Below, piece after piece: positions 44,442-53,640 of a stretch of 64,000 bases of DNA. The notes beneath the pieces are model-generated. The model had not been told where the DNA came from. It did no database searches and worked only from the letters and a program-made list of their open reading frames with translations. The DNA lies in NCBI GenBank assembly GCA_052437175.1, contig JBQVOK010000005.1:1-64000 (forward strand), read 5' to 3'. Position 1 is the first letter of the stretch. Every line of letters begins with the position of its first letter. The stretch is from JACVCJ01 sp052437175 (GTDB lineage: Bacteria > Bacteroidota > Bacteroidia > CAIKAF01). The position numbers were made by a program, and so were the translations under genes.

Positions 44442-45658
44442 AGGTACTGTTCATAGGCAATAAGGTCCCCTTCCCGGACCTGGACGGAGGTACGGCAGCT
44501 TCCCGGGCAATGATCCAGAACATACTGGATGCCGGGTGTACCGTACAGGCCGTTTTTTTCGATACCGAGAAACACCCCGTACGTTCCGAGGCGTTGTTCC
44601 CCGAATGGCACGATCCGGCCTTCAGCCTGGAAAAAATACGTGTGGACACGCGTGTGAACCTGCGCGATGCCCTGCTGAACCTGTTATTCAGCACCAAAAG
44701 TTATCACATTATCCGGGTGCAGAAAAGTGTTGTGCAGAAACAACTGCAGGCCATTACCGAAAAGTTCGTTCCGGATATTATTCTGCTCGACGGACTGTTT
44801 GCCCTGGCCCAGGCGCCTTTCCTGAAATCGGTGACGCGTGCGCCGCTGGTATACCGGGCGCACAACATCGAATCGGAGATCTGGTTCCGGCTGGCGGGCC
44901 ACAGCCGCTTTAATCCTAAAAAACGCTACCTGCGTATACTGGCAAAGCGTCTGCAGAAATTCGAAAAAAAGACCGCACACCTGCTCCGCGATGTATGGGC
45001 GGTTTCCGAACCTGTCGCACAGTTCTTTGCCGCGCTCAAAGTGCCGGCCCGTGTGGTGTATCCGTCGTTCCGCCTGCAATCGTATGAAGCCCCGCACGAA
45101 CAGTATACCGGCCGTGGGCCCTTCCGTATGTTTCATGTAGGCGCTATGGACTGGCAGCCGAATACCGAGGCCGTGGCTTTTTTTGTAAAAGAGATATTCC
45201 CGCAGCTGCGCCGGCAGTTTCCCCTGGTAGAATTTCATGCCGGCGGGCGTCATTTTGATGTGGATGCATTCCCTGAAACGGAAGGCGTGTTCTACTATGG
45301 CGAAATTGAAGACTACCGTGCCTTTACCGCCGATAAGCATGCCCTGGTGGTACCCCTGCTTTCGGGCAGCGGCATACGCATGAAAATACCCGAGGCCTGG
45401 GCTGCCGGGATCCCGGTGCTGGCAACACCTGCTGCCATCCGGGGCATTCCTGCCGAACCCGGCGTACATTTTGGAATGTTCAGCGATACCACCGAATTGC
45501 TGACCCTGTGCCGTACTTATCTTGAATTGCCGGAGTACTGGCAGAAACTTTCGCAGAACGGCCGCCGCCAGGTGGAGGCATTGTTCTCCCACGAAGCCCT
45601 GGCAAAAAGTGTGGGCGAATACATAGCGGATATCGTGCGCCTCGATAAAAAACAGTAG
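44429..45658 (+). CDS. Glycosyltransferase family 4-like protein
   Basis: 409 residues with two Rossmann lobes. N-lobe: VLFIGNKVPFPDLDGGTAAS near residues 6-25 and YRAHNIES near 134. C-lobe: MFHVGAMDWQPNTEAVAFF and the donor-binding segment PLLSGSGIRMKIPEAWAAGIP, with the E-x7-E-like pair typical of GT-B enzymes. Probably adds a sugar to a cell-surface polysaccharide or lipid. It overlaps the permease gene and is followed after 9 bases by another glycosyltransferase. Confidence 0.85.
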   Translation: MEKIKVLFIGNKVPFPDLDGGTAASRAMIQNILDAGCTVQAVFFDTEKHPVRSEALFPEWHDPAFSLEKIRVDTRVNLRDALLNLLFSTKSYHIIRVQKSVVQKQLQAITEKFVPDIILLDGLFALAQAPFLKSVTRAPLVYRAHNIESEIWFRLAGHSRFNPKKRYLRILAKRLQKFEKKTAHLLRDVWAVSEPVAQFFAALKVPARVVYPSFRLQSYEAPHEQYTGRGPFRMFHVGAMDWQPNTEAVAFFVKEIFPQLRRQFPLVEFHAGGRHFDVDAFPETEGVFYYGEIEDYRAFTADKHALVVPLLSGSGIRMKIPEAWAAGIPVLATPAAIRGIPAEPGVHFGMFSDTTELLTLCRTYLELPEYWQKLSQNGRRQVEALFSHEALAKSVGEYIADIVRLDKKQ

Positions 45659-45667
45659 GTTTGCGAA

Positions 45668-46849
45668 GTGGTAAAAACGTCGCAAAAAATACTGCTGGTA
45701 TTACCCCGGTTTCCTTTGCCTGCCGATAAAGGCGATAAACTCAGGGCCTGGGAACAGATACGCGTACTGGCAGAAGAGAACGACGTATACCTGTTCTGCG
45801 TGAGCGATGAACCCGTTCCGCAGGCGGAGTTTGCCGCGCTTTCGGCCCTGGTGCGCGAAGTACAGGTGGTGCAGCTTTCATCGCTGTCCGTTCTGTGGTC
45901 GGCCTGCCGTGCCCTTTTTTCCGGACTGCCTTTCCAGGTGGCGTATTACCGGAACTCTGAAGCATATACGAAATTAGAGCGCTTCGTGCAGCGCATTGAC
46001 CCCGATGCCGTATTTTTTCAGCTGGTGCGTATGGCTACTTACCGCAAAGCTGCGGGCAAGCGTACTACCGTGCTCGATTTTATGGACTGTATGAGTCACA
46101 ACGTGTACCTGCGCCTGCAGACGGAAGGTTTTCCCGACCGCATCTTCTGGCGCTCGGAATACAAACGTCTGCTGAGATATGAAGCCGCCGTGCAGCAGGC
46201 GTTTACCCACAGCTGCATTATTTCGGAGCGGGACCGAGATACATTGCCTTTCGCCGCGAAAGACCAGGTACAGATCGTTTCGAACGGGATCGACCTGGAA
46301 CGTTTTCGTCCCTCGGAGAAAGTCCCGGAATGCGACCTGCTTTTTGTCGGGAACCTCGGCTACAAACCCAATATAGAGGCCTGTGTGTGGCTGGTGCGTG
46401 AGATATTACCTCTCCTGCATCAAAAAAACGTATATCCATCCCTGCGACTGGTGGGCAGCAATCCCGATGCCCGTGTACAGGAGCTGAGCACCGTTAAAAA
46501 TGTAGAGCTGTATGCCAGTGTCCCCGATACGGTGCCCTATTACCAGTCGGCCCGCATCATGGTGGCGCCCATGCGCATCAATACCGGGCAACAGAACAAG
46601 GTGCTGGAAGCCATGGCCTGCGGACTGCCGGTAATAACCACTTCCAATGCGAACGATGGCATCCGTGCCCCGGAAGGCTGCGTATGTGTGGGAGATACGG
46701 CAGAAGAACTGGCCGCGCACATATTGTCTTTACTCAACGATCCTGCCCGCACGCGTGAAATGGGGCAGAGAGCCCGCCTTTTTGTGGAGGAGCATTTCAG
46801 CTGGCATACGCATACCCGCGTATTGCAGCAATTACTTACAGGAAATTAA
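45668..46849 (+). CDS. Glycosyltransferase family 4-like protein (GTG start)
   Basis: 393 residues. The start is GTG at 45668; no ATG fits. N-lobe motif PRFPLPADKGDKLRAWE near residues 13-29. C-lobe: NGIDLERFRP, LLFVGNLGYKPNIEA and VAPMRINTGQQNKVLEAMACG, where the Glu-containing donor motif fits GT4 enzymes. Likely works with its upstream neighbour on the same glycan; acceptor unknown. Confidence 0.85.
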   Translation: MVKTSQKILLVLPRFPLPADKGDKLRAWEQIRVLAEENDVYLFCVSDEPVPQAEFAALSALVREVQVVQLSSLSVLWSACRALFSGLPFQVAYYRNSEAYTKLERFVQRIDPDAVFFQLVRMATYRKAAGKRTTVLDFMDCMSHNVYLRLQTEGFPDRIFWRSEYKRLLRYEAAVQQAFTHSCIISERDRDTLPFAAKDQVQIVSNGIDLERFRPSEKVPECDLLFVGNLGYKPNIEACVWLVREILPLLHQKNVYPSLRLVGSNPDARVQELSTVKNVELYASVPDTVPYYQSARIMVAPMRINTGQQNKVLEAMACGLPVITTSNANDGIRAPEGCVCVGDTAEELAAHILSLLNDPARTREMGQRARLFVEEHFSWHTHTRVLQQLLTGN

Positions 46850-48412
46850 TCAGTCTTTCAGAATACCGGCATATACCGCTACGGCGCGTGCACAGCGATA
46901 CCCGTCGATGGCCGCGGATACAATACCGCCGGCATAACCGGCTCCTTCGGCACAGGGAAACAGTCCGGCCGTTTGTACGTGCATCAGCGTATGCGGGTCG
47001 CGCGGGATGCGCACGGGAGAACTGGTGCGGCTTTCCGGGGCTACCAGTACAGCCTCGTTCGTTACATAACCCTGCATTTTTTTACCGAAATCGCTGAAGC
47101 CTTTCTGCAGGCGCTGTGCCACGGCATTGGGCAGTACATTGCGCAGGTCGGCAGATACGATGCCCGGTGTGTAGGAACATTCGGGCAGAACCGCAGATAT
47201 TTTGCCTTTGATAAAATCGGGAATGGTCTGTGCAGGGGCAGCCTGTGTATGGCCGGCAACGGCACAGGCGGCGCTTTCTACCTGTGCACGGTAATGCAGC
47301 AGGGCCAGCGGGTCGCCGGGATATTCCTCCCAGTCGCGGGCGTCTTCCGGTGTAATTTCGGTAACGATGCCCGAATTGGCAAAAGGATTGTTGCGTTTAC
47401 TGGGGCTCCAGCCATTGGTAACGATCATACCTTCCTGCGTAGTGCAGGGGGCTATAATACCGCCCGGACACATACAGAAGGAGTACACACCTTTGCCCTG
47501 CACCTGTGTAACCAGGCTGTAATAGGCCGGGGGCAGAAATTCGCCGCGTTCGGCACGTTTGTACTGTATGCTGTCGATAAGGGCCTGCGGATGCTCGGCG
47601 CGCACGCCCAGTGCAAAGGCCTTGGGTTCGGTGTAAATATTGCGGGAGCGCAGCAGGCGGTAAATATCGTCGGCAGAATGCCCCGTGGCCAGGATCACCC
47701 CGATGCCGCGCAGGCTCTCGTTCTTTTCGGTCTTTACGCCCAGCAGTACCTTGTCGCTGATAATAAAGTCAGTGACCCGGGTGTCGAAGCGGATCTCACC
47801 GCCGCTGGCGAGTATAAAGGCCCGCATCGCTTCCATGATGCCCGGCAGTTTATTGGTACCGATGTGCGGACGTGCATTGACGCGTATATCGGCATCGGCG
47901 CCGAAGAAACAGAAGGTATCGAGTACTTTGCGGATATCGCCGCGTTTATCGGAACGGGTGTATAGTTTGCCGTCGCTGTAGGTGCCCGCACCGCCTTCGC
48001 CGAAGCAGTAGTTACTTTCGGGATTTACGATGTGGCTGCGGGTAAGCTGTGCCAGGTCGCGGCGGCGTTCGCGAACAGGTTTGCCGCGTTCCAGTACAAC
48101 GGGTTTCAGGCCGAGCGCAATGCATTCCATGGCGGCAAAATACCCGGCCGGTCCGGCGCCCACGATCAGCACTTCAGGGGCATTGGCTACCTGGTTCTGT
48201 ACGGGTTCATAGGTTTCCGTTTCCGGGGTTTCGCCTTCGGTATAGCAGGTAATCGCCAGCTGGTAGCGAACTTTTCCGCCGCGTGCGTCTATGCTGCGCT
48301 TCGTCACTTCGAAATGACGGAACGCAATACCCGAACTGCGCAGCGCCTGGGCCTGGGCCGCAGGATCAAAGGCTTTTTCGGGTTCCAGCTGTATCTGTAC
48401 GGTCTTTGGCAC
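46850..48412 (-). CDS. FAD-dependent dehydrogenase (COG2509-type)
   Basis: 520 residues with a GTG start at 48412. Residues 1-75 are an N-terminal domain (VQIQLEPEK..., KRSIDARGGKVRYQL) that precedes the FAD Rossmann motif VLIVGAGPAGYFAA near 81-94, followed by CFGEGGAGTYSDGKL and the C-terminal GEGAGYAGGI-like FAD segment (AEGAGYAGGIVSAA). Matches the uncharacterised FAD dehydrogenase family. Substrate unknown. It is convergent with the glycosyltransferase, one base after its stop. Confidence 0.85.
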   Translation of the reverse strand: MPKTVQIQLEPEKAFDPAAQAQALRSSGIAFRHFEVTKRSIDARGGKVRYQLAITCYTEGETPETETYEPVQNQVANAPEVLIVGAGPAGYFAAMECIALGLKPVVLERGKPVRERRRDLAQLTRSHIVNPESNYCFGEGGAGTYSDGKLYTRSDKRGDIRKVLDTFCFFGADADIRVNARPHIGTNKLPGIMEAMRAFILASGGEIRFDTRVTDFIISDKVLLGVKTEKNESLRGIGVILATGHSADDIYRLLRSRNIYTEPKAFALGVRAEHPQALIDSIQYKRAERGEFLPPAYYSLVTQVQGKGVYSFCMCPGGIIAPCTTQEGMIVTNGWSPSKRNNPFANSGIVTEITPEDARDWEEYPGDPLALLHYRAQVESAACAVAGHTQAAPAQTIPDFIKGKISAVLPECSYTPGIVSADLRNVLPNAVAQRLQKGFSDFGKKMQGYVTNEAVLVAPESRTSSPVRIPRDPHTLMHVQTAGLFPCAEGAGYAGGIVSAAIDGYRCARAVAVYAGILKD

Positions 48413-48463
48413 GGCGCAAAGGTAATTAAATCCGGCAAAGCGCCGTATACTGCGGCAGAGGCC

Positions 48464-49354
48464 TTATTCCTTCGGTTTTGAATTGGAGCGGATAGCGGCT
48501 TCGATCTGGTCCCACATTTCGGGTGTGGTCATCATATCGAGCCAGTTGAATTCCCCGGCACCGTTGAGCCATTCGCCACCGTCGATGGTCACTACTTCGC
48601 CCGTTACATAGGCGCTGTAATCACTTACGAGGTAAGCGGCCAGGTTGGCCAGTTCCTGGTGTTCGCCCACACGTTTGAGCGGCACACGCATATCGGGTTT
48701 GATCATTTCGGCAAACTGTTTGGGAAACAGGCGGTCCCAGGCGCCTTTGGTAGGGAAGGGCCCCGGTGCAATGGCATTCACCCGTATGCCGTATTTAGCC
48801 CATTCCACGCCCAGTGAACGCGTAATGGCCAGCACACCGCCTTTGGCCGCGGCGCTGGGCACCACATAGCCCGAACCGGTAAAGGCATAGGTAGTGGTTA
48901 TATTGAGCATATTGCCCTGTTTTTTTTCAGATATCCAGTACTTACCTACAGCCAGCGTACAGTTATAGGTGCCTTTCAGTACAATGTCGATAATGGTATC
49001 GAACGCGCGGTTGCTGAGGCGTTCGGTAGGTGAAATAAAGTTGCCGGCGGCATTGTTCACCAGTATATCTACCCCGCCAAAGGTGTCGATAGTGGCCTTC
49101 AGCATGGCTTCCACCTCTTCGTAGTTACGTACGTCACAGGCTACCGGCAGTACTTTGCCCCCGGTTTCGGCTTCCAGTTCGGCGGCCGTTTCTTTCAGCA
49201 CGTCGATCTTGCGTGAGGTGATCACCACATTGGCGCCCAGCTGCAGGAAATAACGTGTCATCGATTTGCCCAGTCCGGTACCGCCTCCGGTAACAATGGC
49301 CGTTTTATTGCGGAAAGAACCTTCGGGCAGCATCGGTTGTGTATACATATTCAT
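48464..49354 (-). CDS. SDR family enzyme, 2,4-dienoyl-CoA reductase-like
   Basis: 296 residues. Cofactor motif TGGGTGLG at 22-29, and NNAAGNF at 100-106. Where the usual SDR has YxxxK, this has S167-AAAK171, the Ser/Lys arrangement of DECR-type 2,4-dienoyl-CoA reductases that act on unsaturated acyl-CoA in beta-oxidation. The C-terminal DMMTTPEMWDQIE segment also fits acyl-CoA-linked SDRs. Probably uses NADPH. Confidence 0.85.
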   Translation of the reverse strand: MNMYTQPMLPEGSFRNKTAIVTGGGTGLGKSMTRYFLQLGANVVITSRKIDVLKETAAELEAETGGKVLPVACDVRNYEEVEAMLKATIDTFGGVDILVNNAAGNFISPTERLSNRAFDTIIDIVLKGTYNCTLAVGKYWISEKKQGNMLNITTTYAFTGSGYVVPSAAAKGGVLAITRSLGVEWAKYGIRVNAIAPGPFPTKGAWDRLFPKQFAEMIKPDMRVPLKRVGEHQELANLAAYLVSDYSAYVTGEVVTIDGGEWLNGAGEFNWLDMMTTPEMWDQIEAAIRSNSKPKE

Positions 49355-49584
49355 AGTGTGTATCTTGATTTGTAATGTGTTTCAGTAACGAAGGTACAAG
49401 GAATCTTTTTAGTATGCAAGCTGAGTATTTTCGGGTGTACTATTTTGCTGTTCAGTAGTTTGGGTTTGTTTTTTTAATTGTTGGGGAAGAGGCCTGCTTG
49501 TTAATTTTTAGCCAAATCCCTGCTTAGGGTGTATTTGTGGAAAAAACAGGCATTGCCTTTGTACAGGTTTAGCCAAATTGCTCT

Positions 49585-49592
49585 TACATTTG
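49585..49592 (+). promoter_or_regulatory. -7 promoter box before the DUF4476 gene
   Basis: TACATTTG, exact TAnnTTTG, 21 bases before the ATG at 49614. A TTTG at 49558-49561 is 23 bases upstream, slightly far for a -33 element. The 259-base gap (49355-49613) has no other feature. Confidence 0.5.
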
Positions 49593-49613
49593 AAACCTTA
49601 TAATTTATAGTAT

Positions 49614-50633
49614 ATGAAACGCTTATTTACACTGCTTACCATTCTGGCCGCCGCCGGCCCCTTGTTCGCCCAGAATCCCGGACAGATCGGAACCCTGCTG
49701 CCGAACTCTGCCCCTGTAACCAAGAATAACCGCAGCACTGCCAGCGGTACCATGAACTATGTGTGGAACTACAACTACGTGCCCGGTTATGCCGAAGTTT
49801 TTATCCGTATCCCGGAACCCGGCGTATTCACCGTTACCGTGAACAACCAGAGCATTACCACCAACAGCGGCCGTTTCCGCTTTTTTGACCTGCAGCCCGG
49901 CGCCAGCAATTTTGTAACCATTATGCGCAACGGTGTACTTACCTACCGCACCACGCTGAACCTGCAGAACAATATGCGCTACATCGTGGATTACTTCTCT
50001 ATGCAGGGAATGTACCTGCTGAACACCGTTCCCCTGAACATGCCCATGGGCGGCGGAAACTACAGCGACCTGTGGAACCAGATGTGGAACGGGATGTACA
50101 ACCCGGCCGGGAACGGAAGCATGTATAATTTCGGACAGAACTGGAACCCCTTCTTCGGACTGGATTACAGCTTCGGGAACAACAACTGGAACACCAATCC
50201 GAACTGGAATAACACGAACCCTAACTGGAACAACCAGAATCCCAACTGGAATAACCAAAATCCGAACTGGAACAACAATCCCAACAACCCGAACAATCCG
50301 AACTGGAATAACAACAATCCCAACTGGCCCAATAACCAGATGATGGCTATGGACCCCGGCACGTTCTCTCAGTTCAAAAGCACCGTTACCCGCCAGAGTT
50401 TTGACGACAGCCGTGTGAACACCATTAAGCAGCAGACGCGCAGCAGCTGGTTCACCTCTGCACAGATCAAGGAACTGTGCGACCTGCTCAGCTTCGAAAG
50501 CGGTAAGCTGGACGTGGCCAAATACTGCTACGATTACTGCATCGACCGTCAGAACTACTTTGTGATCTATCCTACGTTCGACTTTGAAAGCAGCGTGACC
50601 GAACTCACCAATCACATCGGTAGCCGCCGTTAA
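49614..50633 (+). CDS. Secreted DUF4476 protein with Asn-Trp-Pro repeats
   Basis: 339 residues with a signal peptide (cleavage near PLFAQ). Residues about 40-120 form a small beta domain (YAEVFIRIPEPGVFTVTVN). Residues about 190-245 are a low-complexity array built from N-P-N-W-N-N units. Residues about 250-336 match DUF4476, starting with FSQFKSTVTRQSFDDSRVN. DUF4476 is common in secreted Bacteroidota proteins, function unknown. Single gene with its own promoter and terminator. Confidence 0.85.
   Translation: MKRLFTLLTILAAAGPLFAQNPGQIGTLLPNSAPVTKNNRSTASGTMNYVWNYNYVPGYAEVFIRIPEPGVFTVTVNNQSITTNSGRFRFFDLQPGASNFVTIMRNGVLTYRTTLNLQNNMRYIVDYFSMQGMYLLNTVPLNMPMGGGNYSDLWNQMWNGMYNPAGNGSMYNFGQNWNPFFGLDYSFGNNNWNTNPNWNNTNPNWNNQNPNWNNQNPNWNNNPNNPNNPNWNNNNPNWPNNQMMAMDPGTFSQFKSTVTRQSFDDSRVNTIKQQTRSSWFTSAQIKELCDLLSFESGKLDVAKYCYDYCIDRQNYFVIYPTFDFESSVTELTNHIGSRR
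50179..50336 (+). repeat. Asn-Trp-Pro low-complexity repeat
   Basis: The codons AAC/AAT, CCG/CCC/CCT and TGG alternate to give N-P-N-W-N-N/Q units about eight times, with indel-like length variation. Slippage or unequal exchange is expected here. Confidence 0.85.
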
Positions 50634-50659
50634 GCCGCAGACATATTTCTAAAAAAGTA

Positions 50660-50689
50660 AAGCCTTCCGGTTGCGCGGAAGGCTTTTTT
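50660..50689 (+). terminator. Terminator after the DUF4476 gene
   Basis: AAGCCTTCCG (50660-50669) and CGGAAGGCTT (50676-50685) form a perfect 10-bp stem with a T-run. It could serve both strands, as the convergent gene ends at 50718. Confidence 0.85.
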
Positions 50690-50717
50690 ATTTGCGGATG
50701 AGCACGAAAGTAGCAGA

Positions 50718-52262
50718 CTAACGTAAGTGGTAGCGCAGGCCCAGCTGTCCGTTGGCACGATAGGGATAACTGCGTACCGAAGGATCTTTTACGGCGCTGA
50801 GCAGGTGATAACGGAAACCGCCCGATGCAAACAGCGACCAGCTGCGGATGCGGTAGGCAAGTACGGGTTCCACACCCAGGGAAATGTTAAAGGAAGCGGG
50901 CTGACTGATGTCTACCGGCAGCTGTGTGCCGTCTTCGTTGCGGAAATACACGTTCTGCCGCAGCAACACGTGAAATGCCGGTCCGGCAGTAATGCCCAGC
51001 GAAAAATTACGGAAATTGTACCGTGCGCCCAGGTCCAGCGGAAAGAAGAGATTGTGCGTCTGCATGTGCAGGCGGCCGTTGAGGGTCTTCTGTATACCGT
51101 TGTAATCGATCACGGGCAGGGGAATATTTATATCACCGAAAGATTCGTAAGAACCGGCGTCGATGGTCTCGGGGGCGGCTCCCGTGCCTACATTGGGCGA
51201 ACCGGAATAGGTAAGCGCATAGGGGTTGGAAAAACCATAGTATTCGTAACCCATACCGGCCGAAAAAATGCCGTGGCGGCCGAAGAAAAATCCGCCCTTG
51301 AATATACCTGCGGCATACAGGCCCGAAGTACGGCTCTGCATATTTTTTTCGGCCAGGCCGTTCTGCGGATCGGAAACAGCGCGGCGGTTATACCATACTG
51401 AACCGGCTGAGGCTTCCAGGCTGATGAAGGGCGCGATCTTCGGGTATACCGGTCGTATGGCCGGACGGAAAAAAGCGCCTTCGCGCAGGTTGTTCTCCAG
51501 GAGTGAGGGTTTAAGCGTACTTGCGGGCAGCATAAAAGCGCCGTTGCCGGCCAGGTGGAGGGGGCGTACGCTTTTCTGCGCGGGTAAGGCGGAGGTTAAG
51601 CTTCGTTGCGGAACGGCAGCATTCAGGCGTGTTGCGGTAATGGCTGAACTTTCTGTGCCGGGAGTGAGCGGGGCAAAACCACTGTTTACCTGTACCTGTC
51701 CGCTTTCGCCTGTGCCTGCGTTTGTGGCGGCCTGTGAAGCGGCGGCACCATTATAGGGATGGCTGGCGGTTTCCGGAGCCGGTGTACCTGTGTGGGTATG
51801 CGCCGGCTTTGTGCCCGCGCTGTTTGCCGCTGCTGTTGTTGTCTCAAATTGCGGGTTGCTGCTTTCCCTGGAGGCTGCAGATGTGCTGCCGGTAGCTGCC
51901 GTATTACCTGTTGCCGGGCTTGCCGTTTCGGCTGTAGGCGCTGCATCGTTACCTGCGGAAGAAGCGGCTCCGGTTTCCTGCGTAGGCTCTGCAGGGTTGG
52001 CCGCCGGCGTTACGCCTGTATGCAGGTCGTTTTGGGCTGCCGTTTGTCCGGCACCGGAATATCCGTTGCTGCCGAGGAACCATACAGTACTGCCGCAGGC
52101 GATACCGCCCAGCAGCAGGAACCAGAACAGCAGGCGCCGTTTTTTCTTTTTCTGGTCCAGCGCATGGGCTACGCCGCTCCAGACCCTTTCCGAAGGCATT
52201 TCGGCATAGTTTTCCAGCTGCCGGCGCAGTTGCTCGTCGTTATATTTTGTCGAATCGTTCAT
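50718..52262 (-). CDS. Anti-sigma-like inner-membrane / outer-membrane-barrel fusion
   Basis: 514 residues. A cytoplasmic N-terminus (1-42, with helix DEQLRRQLENYAEM and KKKKRR) precedes one membrane helix (about 43-62). A linker of roughly 200 residues (65-270) is dominated by Ala, Thr, Ser, Pro and Gly. The C-terminal ~240 residues alternate as a beta barrel (FISLEASAGSVWYNR through LGLRYHLR). The ATG overlaps the stop of the sigma-factor gene by 4 bases, so coupling is expected. The N-terminus likely binds the sigma factor, but no known anti-sigma domain is evident; that role is inference from position. The protein could link the two membranes. Confidence 0.65.
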   Translation of the reverse strand: MNDSTKYNDEQLRRQLENYAEMPSERVWSGVAHALDQKKKKRRLLFWFLLLGGIACGSTVWFLGSNGYSGAGQTAAQNDLHTGVTPAANPAEPTQETGAASSAGNDAAPTAETASPATGNTAATGSTSAASRESSNPQFETTTAAANSAGTKPAHTHTGTPAPETASHPYNGAAASQAATNAGTGESGQVQVNSGFAPLTPGTESSAITATRLNAAVPQRSLTSALPAQKSVRPLHLAGNGAFMLPASTLKPSLLENNLREGAFFRPAIRPVYPKIAPFISLEASAGSVWYNRRAVSDPQNGLAEKNMQSRTSGLYAAGIFKGGFFFGRHGIFSAGMGYEYYGFSNPYALTYSGSPNVGTGAAPETIDAGSYESFGDINIPLPVIDYNGIQKTLNGRLHMQTHNLFFPLDLGARYNFRNFSLGITAGPAFHVLLRQNVYFRNEDGTQLPVDISQPASFNISLGVEPVLAYRIRSWSLFASGGFRYHLLSAVKDPSVRSYPYRANGQLGLRYHLR

Positions 52263-52816
52263 TTCGGTGTGTGTTGTGGTTTGGCTTCACGGTGCAGGTG
52301 TGTTATTTTGTCGCGGAGAAGTTGCCTGGCACGGGCCAGCTGCGATTTGGAGGTGCCTTCGCTGATCCCCAGCCGCAGGGCAATTTCTTCGTGGGTGAAT
52401 TCTTCCATGACATACAGGTTAAAAATGGTGCGGTACCCGGCGGGCAGGGTTTGTATAAGGGCAATAAGTTCAGCGGCCGAGATACCCGAAATGGCCGTGG
52501 AATCTTCGCTGATCGTCAGGGCGGGCAGATCGGCCGTGGTCTCTGCCAGCACATTGCGGCGCCGCAGGTCTTCCAGGCAGGTGGTAACGGTAATGCGCCG
52601 CGCCCAGCCTTCAAAAGAGCCTTCACTGCGAAAATCCGGTATCTTCTGAAAGATCCGGATCCAGCTTTCCTGCATGTAATCTTCCGCTTCGCTGCGCGAG
52701 GAGGCAAAACGCAGGCATACCGGGAACAGCCGGGGCGTAAGCAGCCTGTAAAGCTGCTCCTGCGAAGCTCTTTTGCCCGAACGGCATCCCTTGAGTATGT
52801 CGGCAGATATCTCCAA
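52259..52816 (-). CDS. ECF sigma factor (sigma-70 family)
   Basis: 185 residues. Region 2 spans about residues 20-90 (LFPVCLRFASSRSEAEDYMQESWIRI, with EDYMQE as the -10 recognition helix) and region 4 about 125-178 (LPAGYRTIFNLYVMEEFTHEEIA, then a helix-turn-helix with LGISEGTSKSQLARARQLL). The start is TTG at 52816: a stop codon lies five codons upstream in frame, and AAGGAG sits 8 bases before it, an unusual Shine-Dalgarno in this genome. The upstream barrel gene ends 12 bases before. Confidence 0.93.
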   Translation of the reverse strand: MEISADILKGCRSGKRASQEQLYRLLTPRLFPVCLRFASSRSEAEDYMQESWIRIFQKIPDFRSEGSFEGWARRITVTTCLEDLRRRNVLAETTADLPALTISEDSTAISGISAAELIALIQTLPAGYRTIFNLYVMEEFTHEEIALRLGISEGTSKSQLARARQLLRDKITHLHREAKPQHTPK

Positions 52817-52828
52817 ATAAAAGCTCCT

Positions 52829-53500
52829 TTACTGCTGAAAGGTAAAACTTATTCCCATTTCCAGGCGGTGATAGCTCATGCTGCGCGTCTGTACCTGCAT
52901 AGGGCTGTTGTAAGGCTGAATTTCAGCGGTGTAGGCAGCCTGTTGCAAACGGTAGCCAAAGTTAAGGCGTAAAATCGTATTCCGGTCTATACGTCCTGCA
53001 AATCCGATACCGCCCGCCAGCATCAGTCCGCCTTTTGCATGGGTCACGCGGTAATAGTCATCGCCTTTGGGCGCCGTTTTTATACCCAGTCCGTAACCCG
53101 CCTGTACAAAATATACCGGGGTAAAACGCTTGTTGAGGATATTACCGGAAACTTCGCCAAAGAACGGCAGGTTCAGGGCCAGGCTTTCATAACGTTCAAT
53201 ACCCAGGCCGGCGCCTACGTTCAGGAAATCGAAGAAACGATAGCCTGTCGTATTCCGGAAGCTGAAAGCCACCCGGTTTTCGGTATTGCCATTGTAAGCG
53301 TAGGGCAGGCCGTATATATCGTAATAAGGATAAGGATAATAGTTATCGGGCGACATACGGGGCATAATACTGATGGTAGAGGTATTGTAAACGCCCAGCA
53401 TGCTTTTACGCGGCAGGAGCAGGGTTACGGCCTCTTTTTGTGCCAGCAGGCCAGGGGTGGCCAGCAGGACGGGAAACAGTATGTTGAAAATTTTTTTCAT
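52829..53500 (-). CDS. Outer-membrane beta-barrel protein
   Basis: 223 residues with a signal peptide (cleavage near GLLAQ). A short N-terminal segment (IMPRMSPDNYYPYPYYD) is followed by about eight alternating strands ending in F-T-F-Q-Q, as in small OmpA-like or OprF-type barrels. No family named. First gene of the sigma-factor operon, so possibly a sensor or a target of it. Confidence 0.7.
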   Translation of the reverse strand: MKKIFNILFPVLLATPGLLAQKEAVTLLLPRKSMLGVYNTSTISIMPRMSPDNYYPYPYYDIYGLPYAYNGNTENRVAFSFRNTTGYRFFDFLNVGAGLGIERYESLALNLPFFGEVSGNILNKRFTPVYFVQAGYGLGIKTAPKGDDYYRVTHAKGGLMLAGGIGFAGRIDRNTILRLNFGYRLQQAAYTAEIQPYNSPMQVQTRSMSYHRLEMGISFTFQQ

Positions 53501-53640
53501 AACGTGGAGTGTCTTTTTGTTCCTTATAGATGCAAAACGTTCCCGCAGGGTTGCATGCCCCCTGAAATTTTATTTTTTTTCTGTTCCGTGCAACCTTTTT
53601 GCGTTGGGCTGCATCTTGGCATTAAACTCAACAAACTTTT

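Noticed and set aside
49355..49613. Possible regulatory RNA in the intergenic region before the DUF4476 gene
   Set aside because: Only a promoter box is visible; no stable hairpin series or known riboswitch pattern was seen.
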